This document shows, in pieces, positions 58,246 to 64,000 of a stretch of 64,000 nt of DNA; positions within the stretch are counted from its first letter, which is position 1, and the number at the start of each line of letters is the position of its first letter. Position numbers and translations under genes: made by a program. Source of the DNA: Bolinopsis microptera (Eukaryota > Ctenophora > Tentaculata > Lobata > Bolinopsidae); the NCBI RefSeq assembly GCF_026151205.1, contig NC_087078.1:12011118-12075117 (forward strand), written 5' to 3'. Under the pieces are notes generated by a model. That model searched no databases. It worked only from the letters and a program-made list of their open reading frames with translations, and had not been told where the DNA came from.

Positions 58246-58761
58246 ATTTTACCAAAACCCATAATCATGGGTAGAGTGGACCGCTGCCAGTGTCTCTCTT
58301 TCCCAAACAAAAGGAAATGATATTAATTTGATTGACCGTTCTCAAATGCAAAATGATACCGAGAATGAAATCGGTCGCTCGCTTTTCCCATTCATTTACA
58401 ATTGTAATAGATTAAGAAGAACTACCCAAAGGCAGCTGTTCTCGGCAATGAAGATTCAATAAACTTCAGCTTGTTCAATAAGTAATAACTACCACCCTTG
58501 TCCCTTACCCCGAAATACTAGGTATCTACCCGAACGCAACCCAAAGATATTTTTACAGCATCTGATTGATGTAATCAATCGAAACTTATTTATACAATTC
58601 GTAAGCCGTGAATGAATGGGAAAAGCGAGCGACCGATTTCATTCTCGGTATCATTTTGCATTTGAGAACGGTCAATCAAATTAATATCATTTCCTTTTGT
58701 TTGGGAAAGAGAGACACTGGCAGCGGTCCACTCTACCCATGATTATGGGTTTTGGTAAAAT
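58246..58761. repeat. Foldback hairpin of R1 copy 3
   Basis: Arms of about 148 bases at 58246-58393 and 58614-58761 match exactly as far as compared. They enclose a loop of about 220 bases. Confidence 0.92.
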
Positions 58762-58788
58762 GTATATATATAGATAGATATCACGACA

Positions 58789-59300
58789 ATCTGTCGTAAA
58801 ACAGGGGTTCTAGAAAACCCACTTCCCGATGCTCCTGAAACCTGAAACTTTTTTTGCAGTCGATTTGGTCAACGTCTAGACGCCCTGAAAAATTTCAGAT
58901 CTCTAACTCGATTTTAACATGGTTTTTAAGGCACCTGAATATGGCGATTTTGGGTTTTTACCGAATTTCGTATAACAGTGCTGGCGAGTATTTTATGCAA
59001 ATTTCTTAAAAATCTCAACATAACTATTTTTTATTCCTGTCATCTTTGACATCAAATTAGAATGTTTTGAACTAAAAATAAATCTGCTGAACGACTTCCG
59101 ATGAGTCTTAATGCCTGAAAAACTCCTGCCGGAGGCGGCGGCCTTCGGCCGCCGCCTCCGGCCGGAGTGCACGCTTCGCGTGCACGAAAGAGGCTTCAAA
59201 TGTGTACCAAAGGGGGTATAATAGTAAAGGGGGTACAATAGTAAAGGGGTACATAGTATACCCCAAATAAAGACACCGCTCGTGCTTGCCAGCACTGTGA
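58789..59300 (-). repeat. R2 repeat, copy 4 (inverted), with GC hairpins
   Basis: Runs from ATCACGACAATCTGTCG to the inverse of CACAGTGCTGGCAAGCACGA. Its hairpin block (59129-59195) has a complete 15-bp stem CCGGAGGCGGCGGCC with loop TTC, and the second stem GTGCACGC with the GCTTCGC core. Confidence 0.88.
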
Positions 59301-60242
59301 TAGACGCTTTTTGCAGTCAATTGTAGCCTACATTTAAGTGTCCGTAGATTCAAAAGTATAAAAGATACAGTCATTTCGAACCACAGGTTTTAAAGATAAT
59401 CGTTTATACTTTAGTTTACTTTATACTGAAAAATAATTTGACGTCATAAACACCCCTTGATGACGTCATCAAGTTAACCGTTTTTAAAACTTGATTTTCG
59501 ACAAAGTTATAACTTTTAAAATTGATTTTACACCATCAAGAAGTAATTTTATTCAAAATCTGAAGAAATTTGTACCTTAGATAATTGTTTAAGCATTCTG
59601 AAAATCTACCGGAAAGTTTTCTTATCTTACTCCTTCATAAAGATATTCGCTATTGAAGTTAGTGCTTTTTTGAAGAATAATTTTATAAAAACACAAAAGT
59701 TGTGAATTAGTATTCTCTGGTGTTGGGCCATCTGTTGGGTTGTGGAGCTCAATTTTGCTTCTTAAAGGTCTAAATTGTGTTATAGGCTAGTTTTAAAGTT
59801 AAAAATCGAAAAGTTGCACACGTGGGGACACGCCCAAATTGATTTAAAATAGCTAAAATCACTGAAAATTGTTATTTTCACAATTTTTATCAACTTTGGA
59901 GTCCCGTTGTGATTCAAGTTCTTTTTGAAATCTTCTGAAACTTTGCATGCTTATCAAACTATATATTAAATACCACTACGCAAAAATTTATGGTGATTCA
60001 ATATTGTATGCGCACGCAACGTCCGCTCAAAGTTTGCACGTGCGAAAGGTGAGAATTTTGCTCATTAATTCGTGATTTCGAATATATTCTGCTTTCCCAC
60101 GATATTTAAATGGCATTATATATGAATTAAATGCCAACTTGAATGAGTAAAAAGTGCCATATTCAGTCTGTTATCGACAGATAAACCTACCTGAACACAA
60201 GGAAACGTTTTCAAAGGTAAAATTTCAAAATCGTTGAAATGA

Positions 60243-60488
60243 CCTCCTTATTAATGAAGTTTCGACTGTGTAAATTATTCTGACATTATAATCAAAAAGA
60301 GATGATATTTGACCAAAACCCATAATCATGGGTAGAGTGAACCGCTGCCAGTGTCTCTCTTTTTCAAACAAAAGGAAATGATATTAATTTGAGGAACCGT
60401 CCGCAAATGCAAATTGATACCGAGAATGAAATCGGTCGCTCGCTTTTCCCATTCATTCACGGCTTACGAATTGTAATAAAGCTTATTG
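60243..60488 (+). repeat. 246-bp direct repeat, left copy
   Basis: Identical to 63250-63495 except for one base (GTGTAAATT versus GTGTGAATT). It holds the left foldback arm and loop of R1. Confidence 0.92.
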
Positions 60489-60626
60489 TTGAGTTGAATT
60501 TGATATCGCAATTTGAATTTGATAATCAATAAATGTTAATTTTATGAGTTCTATTCACTATTGAAATTCGAATCTGCACTGTGATTAAATCTGAATCTCC
60601 CTAATTTGTATCCTCGTAGTGTTACC

Positions 60627-61487
60627 ATGAGTGTGGCCGGCAAACAAAGAGCACGCTCGTTTACTTCTGAAGAGGAGACTTTATTGTTGCAACTTGCTAA
60701 TGCTGAGAAAGCTTATTTGAAAGGTCGCTTCGGGCCAACTATAACAAAGAAAGGGAAACAAGGAAAATGGAAACATATTGCTCAAGAAATTAACGGGATG
60801 AATGGATACGGAGATAGGACTGGGGACGATTGTCTGAAAAAATACGATAATATGGTCAATGAACTTAAGAAACAAGAAAGAGACCGTATAAAATATAGAA
60901 AGGCTACCGGAGGTGGGCCAGCCAGAAAGACTCAGGCTCTCTTAGAAGCCGAAACTGCATGCTTGTCAAATTTACCACTAGAGCAAATAACTGGTATCGA
61001 AGGAGGACATGAGAGCGGCACACACTCCAGATCTTGCCTCGATGATCTTGCAGCTAACACTGGCTGCTCGGTTCAAACTGACTCGCAGGAGGATCTTTTT
61101 GATCAGCAAACTGATGAACTTCTAGGATCTGAAGAATATTACAATGAGGTAGAGGTACGAGAATCAGCATTTCAAAGCAGCATGGCAATTTTGACTCGTG
61201 ATGCAATCCCAAAACGATTACAGATGCCATCAGCAGGCACAGCTAGAAGAACAACAACCATCGTTCTGTCCCAGACACAAACTGAAACAAATGCTAACCC
61301 GCCTACAACAGCTGCCCCTATACAATCAAAACGCACGATATCAAGATCAGAACGAGACAAAGAGTTCAAGGCGATAGGGAGCTGGAACGACAAGCAACTG
61401 TCTCTTCTGACAGACATTTCCCAATCCCTTAAAGATCTGACAGCTCTGAAAAAAGCTAAATACGTAGCCAAAGGTTATATTAAATGA
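60627..61487 (+). CDS. Harbinger SANT/Myb-like DNA-binding protein
   Basis: 286 residues from the ATG at 60627 (context ACCATGA). Residues about 8-85 form a Myb/SANT-like domain (RARSFTSEEETLLLQLANAE, then KGKWKHIAQEINGM and CLKKYDNMVNELKKQERDRI), the type used by Harbinger partners and by NAIF1-like host proteins. An acidic, Ser/Thr-rich middle follows, then a C-terminal helix with Lys residues (LLTDISQSLKDLTALKKAKY). In known Harbinger systems this protein helps the transposase enter the nucleus and bind the ends. The frame is intact. Confidence 0.85.
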   Translation: MSVAGKQRARSFTSEEETLLLQLANAEKAYLKGRFGPTITKKGKQGKWKHIAQEINGMNGYGDRTGDDCLKKYDNMVNELKKQERDRIKYRKATGGGPARKTQALLEAETACLSNLPLEQITGIEGGHESGTHSRSCLDDLAANTGCSVQTDSQEDLFDQQTDELLGSEEYYNEVEVRESAFQSSMAILTRDAIPKRLQMPSAGTARRTTTIVLSQTQTETNANPPTTAAPIQSKRTISRSERDKEFKAIGSWNDKQLSLLTDISQSLKDLTALKKAKYVAKGYIK

Positions 61488-61733
61488 AGACAGTGATTGT
61501 GATGCTCCAAATTTGTTTATTTGACATTTTTTGTGTTGATACTATTTTGTATTTTGTATTCATTGTACTCATGACCTGTATAAATCTATATGATCAAATT
61601 TTCCCCTTTTATAGTACTATCACTAATGATATCAAGTCATGATATGTAATTCCGTAATTACAACTATTTTCAATCAATTTCAATGACATAAAGTTGTATG
61701 CTTTAAGTATATATAACCACATTTATTGCAGCC

Positions 61734-62846
61734 ATGATGTTCAATCAGTCTATCACAACTTGGAGACGAAATAGAATGACGAGACTACAAGCATCTCACC
61801 CTGCAGTTTCTCGACAGAGTCGACTTCTACAAGCTAATGAAGCATGCCGCACATCCAATGACCTTGACTGTATTTCAAAATACCGAATAGATGAAGAGGG
61901 GGTACGTTTTTTCACTAACAAGTTAACTGCGATAGCACCTTCCACATCTGCTGGGATTGGTGTCAAGGAGCAACTCTTGATAACTCTGGACTTTTTAGCA
62001 TCTGGTTCGTCATTACAGACACTTCACGGAGTTTATGGCCTTGCTAAAAGTACAATTTATAAAATTATCTGTAGAGTTACCGAGAATATCCGAAAAGAGT
62101 GTTTAGAAGACTTGGTTCGCTTTCCACACGAGTCAGAAATTTGGAAAATAATACTAATTAAAGAAGGATTTCTCAGTTATGGTGGTTTTCCCTGCTGTGT
62201 AGGTGCCATCGATGGCACACAGATCCGCATTAAGTCTCCTGTAGACAATGAAGAGATATATGTTAATAGGAAAGGAGAACACGCAATAAATGTACAGTTC
62301 GTATGTGACATGAATATGGTCATCACAGCATGTTCTATACGGTGGCCTGGGTCAGTTCATGACAGCACGGTCTGGAGAATGAGCGAAATTTGCAGAACTC
62401 TCAGCACTTCATCTGTATCCGGTTGGCTAATTGGCGACTCGGGTTACCCGTTGCGTGAGAGACTTATCGTTCCATTTCTGGATCCAAAATCAGAGGCAGA
62501 GAAGAGGTTCAATAAGTCCTTGAAACGGTGTAGATGTGTTATAGAACGAACAAATGGGATGGTCAAATCACGATGGCGATGTCTTGACAGTAAAAATACG
62601 GGTGGTTTGCAATTCAAACCAAAAATTAGTTGCGATATCATTGCTGCATGCGTTGTATTTCATAATTACTGCCGTAATAGGAGAATTCGTGATCCAGAAA
62701 TTTTGCCACACATTCTTCAAGATATGAGAGAAGAGCAAGCTCAACAATCCCGGCGGGCTGCCCCTCCAAGGCAGCCGAACGAGGCGGAAGAAATCAGAAA
62801 AGGAATTAATGTACGGAATAATATTGTTAATGATTACTTTTCTTGA
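61734..62846 (+). CDS. Harbinger DDE transposase (DDE_Tnp_4/HARBI1 type)
   Basis: 370 residues. A helix-turn-helix is present at about residues 95-120 (LQTLHGVYGLAKSTIYKII). The RNase H-fold catalytic core has the first Asp in CCVGAIDGTQIRIK, the second in GWLIGDSGYPLRERL and the Glu in CVIERTNGMVKSRWRCL; all three acids are present. DIIAACVVFHNYCRNRR is the usual family end. No frameshift or stop, so it may be active or recently so. The start ATGATG at 61734 has a good context (GCCATGATG). Confidence 0.92.
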   Translation: MMFNQSITTWRRNRMTRLQASHPAVSRQSRLLQANEACRTSNDLDCISKYRIDEEGVRFFTNKLTAIAPSTSAGIGVKEQLLITLDFLASGSSLQTLHGVYGLAKSTIYKIICRVTENIRKECLEDLVRFPHESEIWKIILIKEGFLSYGGFPCCVGAIDGTQIRIKSPVDNEEIYVNRKGEHAINVQFVCDMNMVITACSIRWPGSVHDSTVWRMSEICRTLSTSSVSGWLIGDSGYPLRERLIVPFLDPKSEAEKRFNKSLKRCRCVIERTNGMVKSRWRCLDSKNTGGLQFKPKISCDIIAACVVFHNYCRNRRIRDPEILPHILQDMREEQAQQSRRAAPPRQPNEAEEIRKGINVRNNIVNDYFS

Positions 62847-63249
62847 TAAATGATAACTTTAAAATCCTTTTTAGAACCTAAACTGTGTATGATTCGCCTC
62901 TCCAAACAAATCTAAAGAAAATCCTTTTATGAACACTGAATTATTGTTCAAATTGTTCAATTCAATCAACTTGCAATGAAATTTGGGATATTAAGTAAAA
63001 ACTTACAATTCTAAGGTTGGTCTGAACCAAACTTTAAAAAATTAGCAAAAAATGAAAAATTGGAAGCAACTTAAGCAAAAAATAGCTCTTAAGTTGAAAC
63101 TAAGCAAAAATCGAGGTAAAAACTTAGTTCAAAAATTTTGCTTAAAAATTTGCTAACTTTGTTACTTAAGTTGGTTTTCGGAACGGATTTTAGCAAAAAA
63201 GGGAAAACTAAGCAATATTTACTACTAAGTTTCATTTCGGAAAGGACCC
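62847..63249 (+). other. Harbinger 3' region and right terminus
   Basis: Rich in AGCAAAAA and CTTAAGTT repeats from about 63050, consistent with subterminal transposase-binding sites, and ends GGAAAGGACCCCC. Confidence 0.6.
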
Positions 63250-63310
63250 CCTCCTTATTAATGAAGTTTCGACTGTGTGAATTATTCTGACATTATAATC
63301 AAAAAGAGAT

Positions 63311-63645
63311 GATATTTGACCAAAACCCATAATCATGGGTAGAGTGAACCGCTGCCAGTGTCTCTCTTTTTCAAACAAAAGGAAATGATATTAATTTGAG
63401 GAACCGTCCGCAAATGCAAATTGATACCGAGAATGAAATCGGTCGCTCGCTTTTCCCATTCATTCACGGCTTACGAATTGTAATAAAGCTTATTGAATGG
63501 GAAAAGCGAGCGACCGATTTCATTCTCGGTATCAATTTGCATTTGCGGACGGTTCCTCAAATTAATATCATTTCCTTTTGTTTGAAAAAGAGAGACACTG
63601 GCAGCGGTTCACTCTACCCATGATTATGGGTTTTGGTCAAATATC
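63311..63645. repeat. Perfect 151-bp inverted repeat with 33-base loop
   Basis: The arms at 63311-63461 and 63495-63645 are exact inverse copies. They share changes not found in other R1 copies (GAACCGTCCGC, CTTTTTCAAAC, GAGTGAACC). Transcription would give one long double-stranded RNA hairpin. Confidence 0.95.
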
Positions 63646-63694
63646 AAATGTGTTATGTGGTTAATGTAGTGTACTCTACAATCTAGATCTATAA

Positions 63695-63790
63695 AAAGTT
63701 GTAGGTTTACAACCTAACAGGACGCGCGCCGAGTTGGACTCGTCGACGGTCCAATATATGGAACAGATATTTTACGAGTATCACCCGTTA
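63695..63790 (+). repeat. Dispersed repeat unit B copy
   Basis: TTTACAACCTAACAGGACGC, GCCGAGTTGGACTCGTCGAC and TTTTACGAGTATCACCCGTT match the unit B copies near 13400 and 13880, 50 kb away. Confidence 0.8.
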
Positions 63791-64000
63791 AATAAAACGG
63801 AGTACAAGTTACCGAACACCGGGGCGCCATGATAGCCTCTTGTGTCTCCGCATAGCCTCTAATTGTGCTTACTAATACAATAGAGTCTGAGGGCAGCTAA
63901 ACAGCAACTTGCAGTGATCGATTGTCTCAATCATCTCCCATTTATTAAAATTATATTCACGCATAGTTGAACACTCAACAGTATGAGATAATTGGAAAAT
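63791..64000. other. Window end, nothing recognised
   Basis: Short stretch without gene or repeat signals. Confidence 0.4.

Larger units (their letters stand above)
52165..58765 (+). repeat. R1 repeat, copy 3, interrupted by LINEs
   Basis: The R1 5' part (52165-52503) and 3' part (57544-58765) join perfectly at TTTTTCTAGCTT, the target site of the LINE insertion. The CRE palindrome is at 52332. Confidence 0.9.
60489..63249 (+). mobile_element. PIF/Harbinger transposon
   Basis: Carries the two genes expected of Harbinger elements: a SANT/Myb-like DNA-binding protein and a DDE transposase, in the same orientation 250 bases apart. The right terminus is GGAAAGGACCCCC, and its inverse also begins a separate fragment at 40684. 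AGCAAAAA and CTTAAGT motifs fill the last 250 bases. The matching left terminus is not seen near 60489, so the element may be missing its 5' end. Confidence 0.8.
59301..63645 (+). repeat. R1 repeat, copy 4 (diverged), interrupted by Harbinger
   Basis: More diverged than the other R1 copies (for example TAGACGCTTTTTGCAGTCAA at the start), with the CRE palindrome at 59456. The left foldback arm and loop are at 60302-60488, and the right arm appears after the transposon at 63495-63645. Confidence 0.82.

Overview
The window is nuclear DNA of an invertebrate metazoan. It is AT-rich, with GT-AG introns, animal extracellular-matrix domains (leucine-rich repeats, FN3, cadherin, EGF, thrombospondin type 3 and C-terminal domains), eukaryotic tRNAs and a dense mix of animal transposons. 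The ShK-domain peptide gene and the thrombospondin-like giant would suit a cnidarian or another early-branching animal, but this is inference and the species cannot be fixed from the window.

Layout. 0.6-1.5 kb: three tRNA-Pro genes with anticodons AGG, CGG and TGG. 2.8-3.4 kb: a 25-bp minisatellite. 4.5-5.5 kb: a seven-helix receptor-like gene broken by two frameshifts. 6.0 kb: a TA-flanked MITE. 6.8-7.2 kb: a possible small secreted peptide. 7.4-8.6 kb, minus strand: four spliced exons of a mitochondrial cardiolipin synthase. 10.5 kb: a Penelope-type GIY-YIG fragment. 13.3-15.3 kb: a GC-rich repeat cluster. 15.4-18 kb: a decayed LINE split by a hAT element with an 8-bp target duplication.

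18.5-38.5 kb: one very large secreted-protein gene of about 22 exons, with the order signal peptide, LRRs, LRRCT, FN3, fibro-slime-like, two cadherin repeats, Cys-rich, EGF, thrombospondin type 3 repeats, thrombospondin C-terminal domain, LamG-like domain and basic tail. An antisense three-exon gene for a secreted two-ShK-domain peptide lies in one of its introns. Two splice acceptors of the giant gene have been duplicated: one triplicated in tandem, one copied as part of a 55-bp direct repeat around an insertion.

39-43 kb: non-autonomous transposons and a MULE transposase relic. 43.1-44.7 kb: an intact two-exon MFS transporter. 45.5-47.6 kb: a CARD plus NB-ARC/AAA-like protein with a degenerate P-loop, and an older duplicate of its 5' end upstream.

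47.7-63.6 kb: a repeat complex built from two families, called R1 and R2 here. R1 carries a long foldback hairpin with arms of about 150 bp and an 18-bp CRE-type palindrome; R2 carries GC-rich hairpins with GAA loops. One R1 copy is interrupted by an I-type LINE (12-bp target duplication) that is itself split by a CR1-type LINE. Another is interrupted by a two-gene Harbinger transposon (SANT/Myb protein plus DDE transposase) between 246-bp direct repeats. The two arms of each R1 foldback share copy-specific substitutions, so they evolve together; this is the most unexpected structural signal in the window.
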